Notes: generated by a model from the letters alone, not told the origin. A stretch of 8,324 bases of DNA from Actinomyces sp. (GCF_030530635.1 NZ_JAUMUL010000059.1:1-8324), one strand, 5' to 3'; positions 1 through 7,900 are shown, counted from the first letter of the stretch. Numbers and translations: made by a program.

Positions 1-41
1 CGTCTACCGACCTCGGCACGTAACGTCTACCGACCTCGGCA
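1..41. repeat. Two tandem copies of an 18-bp direct repeat (23-bp period)
   Basis: The 18-mer CGTCTACCGACCTCGGCA occurs at 1-18 and again, identically, at 24-41, separated by CGTAA. Each copy contains the small palindrome CCGA-CC-TCGG. The first copy begins at the window edge, so the array may continue to the left. It lies 36 bp beyond the stop codon of the pullulanase gene, in non-coding DNA. Its function is unknown. A tail of an intergenic repeat family or a protein-binding array are both possible. Confidence 0.85.
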
Positions 42-42
42 A

Positions 43-70
43 GGGGCGGGGCCGTGAGGGGCGGGGCGGG
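43..70 (+). other. G-tract cluster, potential G-quadruplex
   Basis: Five G-runs lie on the plus strand at 43-46, 48-51, 58-61, 63-66 and 68-70, with intervening loops of 1, 6, 1 and 1 bases. This meets the usual four-tract quadruplex pattern. The run ends 6 bp past the stop codon of the minus-strand pullulanase, so its transcript would be C-rich here. Folding is inferred only. In DNA this GC-rich some such runs occur by chance. Confidence 0.5.
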
Positions 71-76
71 ACGCGG

Positions 77-2917
77 TCAGCGCTCGCAGAGGACGGCGAC
101 GGTGCGGCCGGGAACGGTGATGGTGCCGGTACCCGCGTCGAAGCGGGTGTCCTTGACGATCGGGTCGCCGCCCTCCATCTGGATGTCGCTGAGTTCGAAG
201 TAGCGGTCCACCAGCGCGTCCACGCGCTGCTCCACGGCGCCCGGCGCTGGGTTGATCACCACGAGCAGCCCGTCCAGATCGGGATCGACATCCCCGGCCC
301 CGGCGCCGTCATCAATCAGCATGACCACCAGGCCCGGAACCTCGAAATCGCCGGACGGGAAGGACACCCGCTCACGGATCAGCGCAGCCGACCCCAGGGA
401 GAACAATTGGCTGGAGCGTCGCAGCCGCAACAGGTCGAGGGCCTGCTCCCGAGCCGTGGCGATGTCCTCCGGGGTGGGCCGCAGATCCTCGCGCATGAGG
501 ATGCCGGCCTGTACCACCCAGGCATCGAAGTTGCGGGCCGCAGGCGGCAGGCCACGGCCCCAGCCGTTGTCCTGCCCGGTCCAGTCGATGGCGTTGAAAC
601 GGTCACCGGAGTTGTAGGAGTCGGAGTCCAACGACTTGCTGCGCAGCAGCTCGGTTCCCGCCGCCCAGAAGCACGGCGACTGCCCCAGCGTCACCGTGGC
701 CAGACACAGCGTATTCATACGGATGCGGTCGGTCATGGGGGTGCCGAGCGGGAGCTTGTAGGCGAGCCGGTCGAACAGGGTCTCGTCGTCGTGAGCATCG
801 ACGTAGTTGATGGAGTCGGTGGGGGCCAGCCCGTAGGCGGCGGCCTCGTCGCCGTAGCGGATCTCCTCACCCCTGACCCACTGCCCGTCGGGTCCGGCCA
901 GGTCGAAGTCCCGCAGGTTGCCGGCCAGGGCAAGGCGCACCAGGTCGGCACGCCAGGCCAGGTCGTCGCGCTTGGTCTCCTCGGAGCGGTCATCAAAGCC
1001 GTTGGGGTCGGTCAGCTCGCCATTGCCCAGCCCCTGAGGCACACGCGGATCGGTGTCTTCGCCGCGCCCGTGGACGGCGTCGCGGACGCGGTCGTTGAAG
1101 GAGCCGATGCCCAGCAGCCCGACCTGCCCCTGAGTGGCCTGGATGAACAGGGCGTTGTCCGCTACCTCACCCATGTTCCAGCCCTCGCCGTACAGGAAGA
1201 TGGGGTGGCCGACGGCGTCGTCCGCCACCTCGGCCAGCGCATTCTGGAGGCGCGCCATGGTCTCAAGCGAGTGATAGCCCATCAGGTCGAAGCGGAAGCC
1301 GTCGACCCGGTAGTCGACCACCCAGGACACGCAGGCGTCGATCATGAGCCGCTCCGCCATGCGACGCTCGGTGGCGATATTGTTGCAGCAGGTGGACATC
1401 TCCACGTTCCCGGCGGCATCCAGGCGGTGGTAGTAGCCGGGCACAATCCGGTCGAGCACGCTGTGAGGGTCCTGCCCGGAGGCGCCCGTGTGGTTGAAGA
1501 CCTGATCGAGCACCACCTGCAGACCCATGCCGTGTATGGCGCCGACCATGTCGCGGAATTCGTATACGCGCGCCCCGCCGTCCTGGTGGCCCTCGCGCGC
1601 GTAGGAGCCCTCCGGGACCAGCCAGTGCCAGGGGTCGTAGCCCCAGTTGTAGGCGTCACGATCGGCGACGGCGGTGACGGCCGCCTGCGGGCGCCGCGAG
1701 GCCGGGGAGGCTTCGGCCGGGATTCGGGGAGTGCACTGGTCGCCGCGGTGCTCGGGCACCGAGCAGAAGTCGAAGGTGGGCAGCAGGTGGAGGGTATCGA
1801 TACCGGCGGCCGCCAGCCGCCGCAGGTGGCGGGTGCCCTCGCACTGGAGTGAGAAGGCCGTGTAGGTGCCGCGCAGCTCCTCGGGGACGGAGGCGTCTGC
1901 GGCGGAGAAGTCGCGCACATGCAGCTCGTAGATGGCGCGGGCGGCGTCGTTGGTGAGGACGGGGCCGAGGTTCTCCCGCCAGGCGGAGGGCTTGAGCGCC
2001 CTCTGGTTCAGATCGACGACGACGCTTCTGCCGGAATCGACGGTCAGTGCCCGCGAGTAGGGGTCGGTGACCAGATTCGTCTCCACACGTCCGGTCGCGG
2101 GCACATATACGCGCACCTCCCACAGGTATTGGGAGCCGGCGTCGATGCCGGCGGCGGTGGCGGCGGACCCGTTCACCTCCCAGCGGCCGTCCCAGGACTC
2201 GGCGTCGGCCCGGTCTGCGGGCACGCGGATGGGATCGTCGTCGATCAGCGGGATAGATCCGGTGGGGTCGCCCGTGGGCCAGGCGAGCAGGGCGACGTCG
2301 ACGGCGGTGGGCGCCCACAGGGTGAAGTGGGGCGCGCCGTCGGAACCGACGCCGGAGCCGAGCGGAGCCGAGCCGTCCCGAGCCGCGGCGGCGGCGTACA
2401 GGCGGTCCAACAGCGGCCAGATCTGCACGCCGGTGAAGGCGGTGACCCAACCACCGGTGGCGGCGGCCGTGCGCTGGACGACCGCCAGCTGGCCGGCCAA
2501 CAGCAGCGTGATGTCCTCACGTTCGACGCGACGGCTGCCGAACTCATCCTCCAGGGACAGGGCCAGGTATCCGCGCAGGGCGGGGTGGGCGCTCATGGCC
2601 TCCTCGCCGAGCAGGTCCTCCAAGGAGCCGACGACGGAAAGCGGGATTTCTACGCCGTCGGGGCCGCGGTCAAGAATGCCGTCCACAATGCGGGCACCGC
2701 CGTTGGGCGCGGCGATGAGCCCGAAGGTGACCGGAGTGTGCGCCGGGAAGCCCTCCGGCGCGCGCATACGCAGCGCTTCGACGTCGACCATCGGCGGGAA
2801 CAGGTCGGCCGGCCAGGCGAGGGTGGTCTCATCCACCCAGTAGGCGCGGGCCTCCCCGACACCGGGAAGCTCATGGCGAACCGGGGCGTCGTGATGCACC
2901 GGACTGGGTACGGCCAT
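77..2917 (-). CDS. pulA: Pullulanase-type alpha-1,6-glucosidase (GH13, type I debranching enzyme)
   Basis: Predicted to hydrolyse alpha-1,6 branch points of pullulan, glycogen or limit dextrins. The 946 residues match the family's usual 900-1000. Order: pullulanase N-terminal beta domain (about 20-130, with ARAYWVDETTLAWP), CBM48-like domain (about 195-310, HFTLWAP), GH13 barrel (about 325-810), C-terminal beta domain (about 820-946). Signatures: YNWGYDP at 423-429; region I DQVFNH at 471-476; region II GFRFD with nucleophile D544; region III YGEGW with acid/base E578; region IV AHDD with D710; conserved STCCNN near 508-513; and ELLRSKS followed by DSYNSGD near 757-772. No signal peptide or membrane segment is visible, so it is probably cytoplasmic. 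ATG at 2917 was chosen because AGGAAGG lies 7 nt upstream and the pullulanase homology starts soon after. The open frame extends to 3166, but that part is antisense-like sequence inside the TetR gene. Oddity: region IV reads HDD where the family usually has HDN. Family assignment is firm; the exact substrate is inferred. Confidence 0.95.
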   Translation of the reverse strand: MAVPSPVHHDAPVRHELPGVGEARAYWVDETTLAWPADLFPPMVDVEALRMRAPEGFPAHTPVTFGLIAAPNGGARIVDGILDRGPDGVEIPLSVVGSLEDLLGEEAMSAHPALRGYLALSLEDEFGSRRVEREDITLLLAGQLAVVQRTAAATGGWVTAFTGVQIWPLLDRLYAAAAARDGSAPLGSGVGSDGAPHFTLWAPTAVDVALLAWPTGDPTGSIPLIDDDPIRVPADRADAESWDGRWEVNGSAATAAGIDAGSQYLWEVRVYVPATGRVETNLVTDPYSRALTVDSGRSVVVDLNQRALKPSAWRENLGPVLTNDAARAIYELHVRDFSAADASVPEELRGTYTAFSLQCEGTRHLRRLAAAGIDTLHLLPTFDFCSVPEHRGDQCTPRIPAEASPASRRPQAAVTAVADRDAYNWGYDPWHWLVPEGSYAREGHQDGGARVYEFRDMVGAIHGMGLQVVLDQVFNHTGASGQDPHSVLDRIVPGYYHRLDAAGNVEMSTCCNNIATERRMAERLMIDACVSWVVDYRVDGFRFDLMGYHSLETMARLQNALAEVADDAVGHPIFLYGEGWNMGEVADNALFIQATQGQVGLLGIGSFNDRVRDAVHGRGEDTDPRVPQGLGNGELTDPNGFDDRSEETKRDDLAWRADLVRLALAGNLRDFDLAGPDGQWVRGEEIRYGDEAAAYGLAPTDSINYVDAHDDETLFDRLAYKLPLGTPMTDRIRMNTLCLATVTLGQSPCFWAAGTELLRSKSLDSDSYNSGDRFNAIDWTGQDNGWGRGLPPAARNFDAWVVQAGILMREDLRPTPEDIATAREQALDLLRLRRSSQLFSLGSAALIRERVSFPSGDFEVPGLVVMLIDDGAGAGDVDPDLDGLLVVINPAPGAVEQRVDALVDRYFELSDIQMEGGDPIVKDTRFDAGTGTITVPGRTVAVLCER

Positions 2918-2924
2918 AAGAACA

Positions 2925-2931
2925 CCTTCCT
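2925..2931 (-). promoter_or_regulatory. Ribosome binding site of pulA
   Basis: On the minus strand AGGAAGG ends 7 nt before the ATG at 2917. This fixes the start and argues against the longer open frame that runs into the TetR gene. Confidence 0.75.
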
Positions 2932-2945
2932 GCCTGTTGACGCCG

Positions 2946-2987
2946 AGTGTATCCCGACATCTCCGGGATCGGGCAACTTGTGTCAAG
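2946..2987 (-). promoter_or_regulatory. Probable promoter region of pulA with inverted repeats
   Basis: Read on the minus strand, the region holds TTGACA (2986-2981), TTGCCC (2976-2971) and a TAnnnT-type -10 candidate, TACACT (2951-2946). TTGCCC to TACACT is 19 bp. A 17-bp spacing would give GATACA instead. The perfect -35 match TTGACA has no good -10 at normal spacing, so the exact pairing is uncertain. Two inverted repeats overlap the region: ATCCCG/CGGGAT (2951-2956 and 2964-2969) and CTTG-TGT-CAAG (2977-2987). Either could be an operator. A start near 2939 would give a leader of roughly 20 nt. Confidence 0.4.
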
Positions 2988-2988
2988 A

Positions 2989-3017
2989 CACCGTGGCGGC
3001 GGTGCGGCGCGGGCCGC
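2989..3017 (-). terminator. Weak hairpins after the TetR gene
   Basis: Two short GC stems lie between the TetR stop and the pulA promoter: CACCG/CGGTG (2989-2993 with 3000-3004) and GCGGC/GCCGC (3004-3008 with 3013-3017). They share a base and cannot both form fully. There is no U-tract, so intrinsic termination is only a possibility. They would separate the TetR transcript from pulA. Confidence 0.25.
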
Positions 3018-3029
3018 TCACGCCCTCGT

Positions 3030-3587
3030 TTACGGCCGCAGACCGCGCAAGTAGACGTCGACCAGCCAGTCCTGCCAACCGGGCGCCATTTCATCGACGA
3101 CCTCCCCCAGAGGCCGAGACACCTCCACCACCCCGATCTGAAAGCGGACCGCATCCACGTCCTCACGTACCAGCCCGGCGGCTCGGGCCGCTTGAAGGAG
3201 GCCGGAGACGCGCGAGACGGCGCGCTCGCGCAGCGCAGGTCCCAGTCCGCCCGCCTCGAACAGCTCGGAGCGGGCTCCGACCTGCGTCAGCAGTCGCCCC
3301 AGTCGCAACGCCGCCACCTCACGCACGAAACCCTCCCAGGCGGCCTCCGGGTCACGGTCCCACGCCTGCTCGCAGCGCCCCGCGGCCGCGTCCAGCTGCT
3401 CGTAGACCGCATCGGCGACCCCGACCACCAGGCTCATCCGGTCCGGAAAGTGCCGGTACAGCGTGCCAATCCCGACCCCCGCCTCCGCGGCAATCCTTCT
3501 GACGGGGACGTCGGCGCCGACGTCGGCGAACAGCTCCCGGGCGGCCTTGATGATCGACTCCCGGTTGGCGGCGGCGTCCACCCGCAT
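3030..3587 (-). CDS. TetR/AcrR-family transcriptional regulator
   Basis: A 185-residue one-domain-plus-ligand-pocket regulator of typical TetR length. The N-terminal DNA-binding domain spans about 8-55. The helix-turn-helix lies at about 28-47 and contains VRRIAAEAGVGIGTLYRHF, the standard TetR recognition-helix ending with GTLYRHFPDR. The remaining residues (about 60-185) are helical and divergent, as expected for the ligand and dimer domain, so the ligand cannot be predicted. The ATG at 3587 has GAGGAG 7 nt upstream. The gene is divergent from the membrane protein at 3705, and the 117 bp between them carry two matching palindromes, the classic layout of a TetR repressor that controls itself and its neighbour. 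The next gene downstream on the same strand is pulA, 112 bp away with its own promoter candidate, so operon linkage is unlikely. Confidence 0.93.
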   Translation of the reverse strand: MRVDAAANRESIIKAARELFADVGADVPVRRIAAEAGVGIGTLYRHFPDRMSLVVGVADAVYEQLDAAAGRCEQAWDRDPEAAWEGFVREVAALRLGRLLTQVGARSELFEAGGLGPALRERAVSRVSGLLQAARAAGLVREDVDAVRFQIGVVEVSRPLGEVVDEMAPGWQDWLVDVYLRGLRP

Positions 3588-3594
3588 GGTGATG

Positions 3595-3600
3595 CTCCTC
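3595..3600 (-). promoter_or_regulatory. Ribosome binding site of the TetR gene
   Basis: GAGGAG on the minus strand, 7 nt before the ATG at 3587. It is preceded by further purines (GGGGGA). Confidence 0.65.
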
Positions 3601-3625
3601 TCCCCCGCGAGGCGGTCCCGCGGAC

Positions 3626-3655
3626 TTGACCAGACTACATCCGGAGCGATACGCT
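3626..3655 (+). promoter_or_regulatory. Candidate promoter of the membrane-protein gene
   Basis: TTGACC (3626-3631) and TACGCT (3650-3655) are separated by 18 bp and match actinobacterial -35 and TAnnnT -10 forms. The -10 lies inside the first palindrome. Transcription would start near 3662, leaving a leader of about 43 nt that contains the second palindrome. Confidence 0.45.
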
Positions 3656-3661
3656 CCGGAT
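3639..3661. promoter_or_regulatory. Operator-like palindrome 1 (likely TetR site)
   Basis: Perfect inverted repeat with 10-bp arms ATCCGGAGCG and CGCTCCGGAT around ATA, centred at 3650. It covers the -10 candidates of both divergent promoters, the best place for repression by the adjacent TetR protein. That this regulator binds here is inferred from position and symmetry. Confidence 0.8.
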
Positions 3662-3675
3662 CACTTCCGGAGCAA
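3646..3675 (-). promoter_or_regulatory. Candidate promoter of the TetR gene
   Basis: On the minus strand, TTGCTC (3675-3670) is followed after 18 bp by TATCGC (3651-3646). The -35 is fair and the -10 is imperfect. The -35 lies in palindrome 2 and the -10 in palindrome 1, consistent with autorepression. Confidence 0.3.
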
Positions 3676-3683
3676 ATTGCTCC
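3669..3683. promoter_or_regulatory. Operator-like palindrome 2 (likely TetR site)
   Basis: Inverted repeat GGAGCAA-A-TTGCTCC centred at 3676. It shares the core GGAGC-N5-GCTCC and the left flank TCC with palindrome 1, and lies 26 bp from it centre to centre. A second, weaker binding site for the same regulator is the simplest reading. Confidence 0.75.
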
Positions 3684-3704
3684 ACTTACAGAATCGAGTA
3701 ACCT

Positions 3705-4820
3705 ATGACCGCCCTACCCCCTACCGACGCGTCGACGTCCGCCTCGTCCCCGAGCCCGCGGCGTTCCACGCGCGGACTCCTGCTCGCCACGCTCGGCATC
3801 CCCGTCGTCATCATCCTCATGCTTCTGGCGTTCCTGGCACCTTCCATCAACTCCGGGGCGCAGGACCTGCCGTTGGCCCTCTCGGCGCCGGAGGCCGTGC
3901 AGGAACAGTTGCTGACGCAGCTGGATACCGCCGCGCCCGGAGTCTTCGACGTCACCGTCGTCGCGGACGGCGAGGCGGTGACCGGCGCGGTTGAGAACCG
4001 CGAGGCCATCGGCGGGATCGCCATCACCGCCGACGAGTCGGGCCAGCAGATTGAGGTCGTCACGGCTTCCGGCGCGGGCAGCCCCTACGCCGCCCTGCTG
4101 ACGAACCTCGCCACCACGCTGGAGGCGCAGTCCGACGCCCAGGCCCTGGCCGCCGCTCAGGCGCAGGGCGCCGACGCCGCCACGCTCCTGCAGGTGCAGC
4201 AGGAGGCGAGTACCTCGCAGACGGTCACCGTCACCGACGTCGCCCCGCTGACGGACGCCGACCCTTCCGGCGTGGGTCTGTCCGCCATCGCGCTGCCGCT
4301 CGTGTTCGGCGGCATGGCCTCGGGTGTGATCCTGGGGCTGGTGCTGCGCATCTCCCCGTGGAAGCGCGCCCTGGGGGCCGTCGCAATCGCGGCGCTCGGT
4401 GGCCTGTGCGCCGCCGCCGTGCTGCAGACCTGGTTCGGCGCCGTCGACGGCTCCTTCCTGCTGCTGTGGGCGGGTCTGAGCCTCGGCATCGCAGCGATCT
4501 CCCTGACTCTGATCGGTCTGCAGGAGACCCTGGGCTACGCGGGTTTGGGACTCGGAGCCGTAATCATGCTGTTCGTGGCGAATCCGCTCTCCGGCCTCGC
4601 CACCGGCTGGCAGTGGCTCCCCAGCGGATGGGGAGCCTTCGGGCAGCTGCTGCCCGTGGGTGCGGCCGGCACCTGGCTGCGCTCCGCCGCCTACTTCGAC
4701 GGCGCGGGCATGGGGGCCAGCCCGTGGGTGCTGACCGCCTGGATCGTCTGCGGCCTCGCCCTGCTCGCCGTCGGCGCATACGTCCACACCCGCCGCAACC
4801 GCGACCGCCGGACGCGGTGA
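3705..4820 (+). CDS. YhgE/Pip-like (ABC-2 type) multi-pass membrane protein
   Basis: A 371-residue membrane protein. A cytoplasmic N-terminus rich in Ser, Thr and Pro (1-22) is followed by TM1 (about 23-45), a large extracytoplasmic domain (about 46-190), five further hydrophobic segments (about 192-214, 221-241, 250-271, 277-293, 340-360) and a basic tail RRNRDRRTR. One TM, an outer domain, then a block of TMs is the architecture of YhgE/Pip and related ABC-2-like permeases. The stretch around 300-335 (WQWLPSGWGAFGQLLPVGA, then LRSAAYFDGAG) resembles the conserved end of actinobacterial members. It is shorter than full YhgE proteins, with a reduced outer domain containing a Gln/Ala-rich segment (about 136-170). 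Substrate is unknown and no ATPase gene is adjacent. An in-frame TAA lies two codons upstream, so ATG 3705 is the first possible start, although only a weak GAG precedes it. Probably repressed by the divergent TetR. The function is a family-level guess. Confidence 0.75.
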   Translation: MTALPPTDASTSASSPSPRRSTRGLLLATLGIPVVIILMLLAFLAPSINSGAQDLPLALSAPEAVQEQLLTQLDTAAPGVFDVTVVADGEAVTGAVENREAIGGIAITADESGQQIEVVTASGAGSPYAALLTNLATTLEAQSDAQALAAAQAQGADAATLLQVQQEASTSQTVTVTDVAPLTDADPSGVGLSAIALPLVFGGMASGVILGLVLRISPWKRALGAVAIAALGGLCAAAVLQTWFGAVDGSFLLLWAGLSLGIAAISLTLIGLQETLGYAGLGLGAVIMLFVANPLSGLATGWQWLPSGWGAFGQLLPVGAAGTWLRSAAYFDGAGMGASPWVLTAWIVCGLALLAVGAYVHTRRNRDRRTR

Positions 4821-4822
4821 CG

Positions 4823-4893
4823 GCCTCCTCGAGGCTCCCTATGGCGTAGAACCTGCCGGGACGGCTCGGAGGCGAGTGTCCTCCAGACGCCTC
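4823..4893. terminator. Weak hairpins in the convergent gap
   Basis: The 93-bp gap between two convergent genes holds GCCTC-CTC-GAGGC (4823-4835), and two mutually exclusive stems, GGAGG/CCTCC (4868-4872 with 4880-4884) and GAGGCG/CGCCTC (4869-4874 with 4888-4893). None is followed by a T-run on either strand, so these are only candidate bidirectional stop structures. Rho-dependent termination is equally possible. Confidence 0.3.
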
Positions 4894-4913
4894 ACCGGAT
4901 GGCGCGCCACGGC

Positions 4914-7900
4914 TCAGGCCCGCCGTCGCCGGCGCAGGAGGACTCCCGCCACAATCAGCGCGGACGCGGCTGCGGTCAGCGGCATGAGTCCGGTGGCGCC
5001 GGTGCGGGCCAGCGAGCCGGCATCTGCACTCACCCCGGAGGCCGATGCCGCGACGCCTGCCGCAGGGACGGTTCCGCTCATGCTTGCGCTCGACGACGGC
5101 GTACTCCCGCCCGTCGCGGGCGCCGCTCCGGTGGAGGCGGTGGCGCTTGCCGCGGCGGTGGGCGCCCCGGAGGCCCCGCTGTTCGCGGTAGCAGTCGGCG
5201 ATGCCGAGCCGGTGGCCTGCGCCGAAGCCGTGGCGGTGGCAGTCGGCGACGCCGTGGCGCCACCGGCGGGTTCAGTGGTGGACCCCGCCGAGGCGCTCGG
5301 CTCCACCCCGGGCGCCGATGTTGCCGTGGGCGTCGGTTCGACGGCGGTCGGGCCGGTAACAGAGACGGTCGTCAGGTGGGTGCGGGCATCGTAGTGGAAG
5401 GTGACCGGGCCGCCGTCGGTGGTGTAGGTGATGTTGTCGCCGCCGGGCACGCCGTCGGCGCCGTAGTTCTCATCCCAGGTGCCGCCGACGGCGATCTTGT
5501 ACTGCCAGGTGCCGGCGGGGATGTCGAAGGTGCCGGTGTACAGGCCGGATGCCGGGTCCTGGGCCAGCCGCGCCTGCTCGCAGTCGGGCTGCCAGTCGGA
5601 GATGCAGCCCATCTCGGTGTTGTGGTCGCCGGGGATGGTGACCTCCAGGCCGTCAATGGGGGGCTCCGGGTCGGCCTGCGGCCGGGCCCCGGTCAGGTCC
5701 GCACCGACGACGGCGAGGGTCGAGGCGGCGGCCCGACTGCCGACGGCATCGGTGGTTACCGCCCGCACCTCCAGGACGGTGCCGGCGGGCAGGGCGGACA
5801 GGTCCGCGTACACGCGCGGGGTGTCGTCCTCGGCGGTGCCGACGGTGGTCCAGTCCTCGGTGCCGAGCCTCCGGTAGGAGAAGGTGGTCTCCGCCCAGCG
5901 GTTGGCGGTGGTGGTGGCGGCGATCTCGGCGGTGGTGCCGGACAGGTTCGCCCCGTTGGGGGTGGTGAAGCCGACCGTGGGGTTCTTGGCGGCGGCGACG
6001 GTGGCGTCGGCGCGCAGGGCGACGGCGCTCATCGCGGGCACGGTCAGCGTGACAGTGCCGTCGGCGTCGGCGGTGACCGCCTTGTCGGTGCCGTACAGGG
6101 GGGTGTAGGCGGCGCCGGGGGTGAGGGTTTTGAAGGTGACGGTCTGCTCCTCCCCGGCGTTGTTCAGGGCGACCAGGTGCTCGACCTTCTCGTCGCGGTC
6201 CACGCGGGCGAAGGCGTATACGCCGGCGGAGTCCTGGGAGTACAGCTCGATCTGGGAGCCGGTGGACAGGGCCGGGTAGGCGGCCCGCAGCTCGGCCAGC
6301 TCGGCGATGTGCTTGTACAGCGCGGAGTCGGTGTCGTAGCGGTCGGTGGCGCCGGCCACGGACCCGTCGATGAGCTGCTCGCTCGCGTACTGGTCCACCT
6401 GCGTGGCGAACATGTCCTGGCGGGCGTCCTTGTCTCCGCCGGAGCCGGCCAGGCCCTGCTCATCGCCGTAGTAGATGACCGGCTGGCCGCGGGTCAGCAG
6501 CATCAGGGAGTGGGCCAGCTTGGAGCGGGACAGTAGCTCCGCGCTGCCGGACCCGCCGCCCAACAGGTAGCCAATGCGGCCCATGTCGTGGTTACCCAGG
6601 AAGGTGGGCTCGGCGTAGATGCTGGAGTGGGTGGTCGTGTAGTAGTCGTCGGTGGCGAAGAAGGCGCCCAGGTTCGTCGTCGGCCGGCCCCGGGCGAAGG
6701 CCTGGGCGGCGGCCTGGAAGCCGAAGTCGAGGGTGGCGTCCATGCCGGTGCCGCGCACGTAGGGGCTGGTCTTGGTGGCGTCGGCGTCATAGACCTCGCC
6801 GAAGGTGAAGAAGTCCGGGTTGGTGGCCGCGGCGTGGGCGTCGATGGCGGCGGTCCAGGCCTGCCAGAACTCGAAGTTGACGTGTTTGACGGTGTCGATG
6901 CGGAAGCCGTCAACACCGAAGTCCATCCAGGCTTTGTAGATCTCCTCGAAGGTCTGCTCGACGATCGGGTTCTCCGTCATCAGGTCGTCCAGGCCCTGGA
7001 AGTCGCCCATGGTGGTGGACTCCCCCGTCCAGGTGGAGTCGCCACGGTTGTGGTACAGGGTGACGTCGTTCAAGGCCTCGGGGATGACGTCGCCGTTGCG
7101 CACGGGCGTGTAGGGGAAGGAGGTGGCGGCGTCGAGGCTGGGGAAGTCGTCCCGGCCGGCCAGGGCGGAGATGTCGACGACGTTGCCGGCGGCGTCGGTG
7201 TAGGGCACGTCGGCGGTTTCGACGTAGGAGTAGACGCCCTCCTGATAGTTGATGAGGTCCGCGGTGTGGTTGGTGATGATGTCCAGGTACAGCTTCATGC
7301 CCCGCACGTGGAGGGCGTCGCGCAGCTGTTCGAGGGCCTCGTTGCCGCCCAGGTGCGGGTCGATGGTGGTGAAGTCGGTGATCCAGTAGCCGTGGTAGCC
7401 GGCGGAGGCGTCCGCGCCGCTGCCCTGGACGGGCTGGTTGGTGAAGGAGGGGGTCAGCCAGATGGCGGTGGTGCCCAGGTCCTGGATGTAGTCCAGGTGG
7501 TCGATCAGGCCCTGGATGTCGCCGCCGTGGTAGTAGCCCTTGTCGGTGGGATCAAGGCCGGTGATGTCGCTGCCGCCGGTGAGCCCGCCGGCGTCGTTGG
7601 AGGTGTCGCCGTTGGCGAAGCGGTCGGTGAGTACGAAGTAGAACTGCTCCGCGGTGCCCTGCCGTACCGGGGTGGCGGTCAGGGCGGCATCGGCGTCGGT
7701 GTAGGCGCCGGTCAGGTCGGTGGAACGCAGGCCGATGCGGCGAGTGTCCTGATTCCAGGTGAAGGTGAGTTTGGCGTCGCCGGCGAGGGCCAGGGGGATG
7801 TTGTCGGCGCCGCCGTCCTTGCCGTAGGAGGTGTCCCAGGTGTCGTTCAGGGCGACCTTGATCTCGTAGGCGCCGGCGGGGACGGTGGCGGTGTACTCCC

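Noticed and set aside
1..41. CRISPR array
   Set aside because: Only two copies with a 5-bp gap. CRISPR repeats are separated by spacers of about 30 bp, and no cas gene is present.
407..1852. 481-codon open frame on the plus strand inside pulA
   Set aside because: Low-complexity Gly/Val/His-rich translation, no recognisable domain, antisense to a well-supported enzyme; a typical high-GC shadow.
2918..3166. Upstream extension of the pullulanase frame by 83 residues
   Set aside because: It overlaps the end of the TetR gene, lacks pullulanase-like sequence, and the ATG at 2917 has a good ribosome binding site and nearby promoter.
1919..3502. 527-codon plus-strand frame spanning pulA, its promoter and the TetR gene
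   Set aside because: It crosses two real genes and the gap between them, and the product is Arg/Pro-rich without motifs.
3714..4787. 357-codon minus-strand frame opposite the membrane protein
   Set aside because: Gln/Gly/Arg-rich shadow; the plus-strand frame has coherent membrane segments and a divergent promoter region.
4935..5351. Frameshift or junk region in the amylase C-terminus
   Set aside because: The Ala/Ser/Thr/Pro-rich stretch stays in frame and ends in a complete LARTG, membrane and Arg-tail signal, so it is a wall-spanning linker.
4899..6536. 545-codon plus-strand frame opposite the amylase
   Set aside because: Gly/Arg/Val repeats mirror the codon bias of the minus-strand gene; no start signal or domain.
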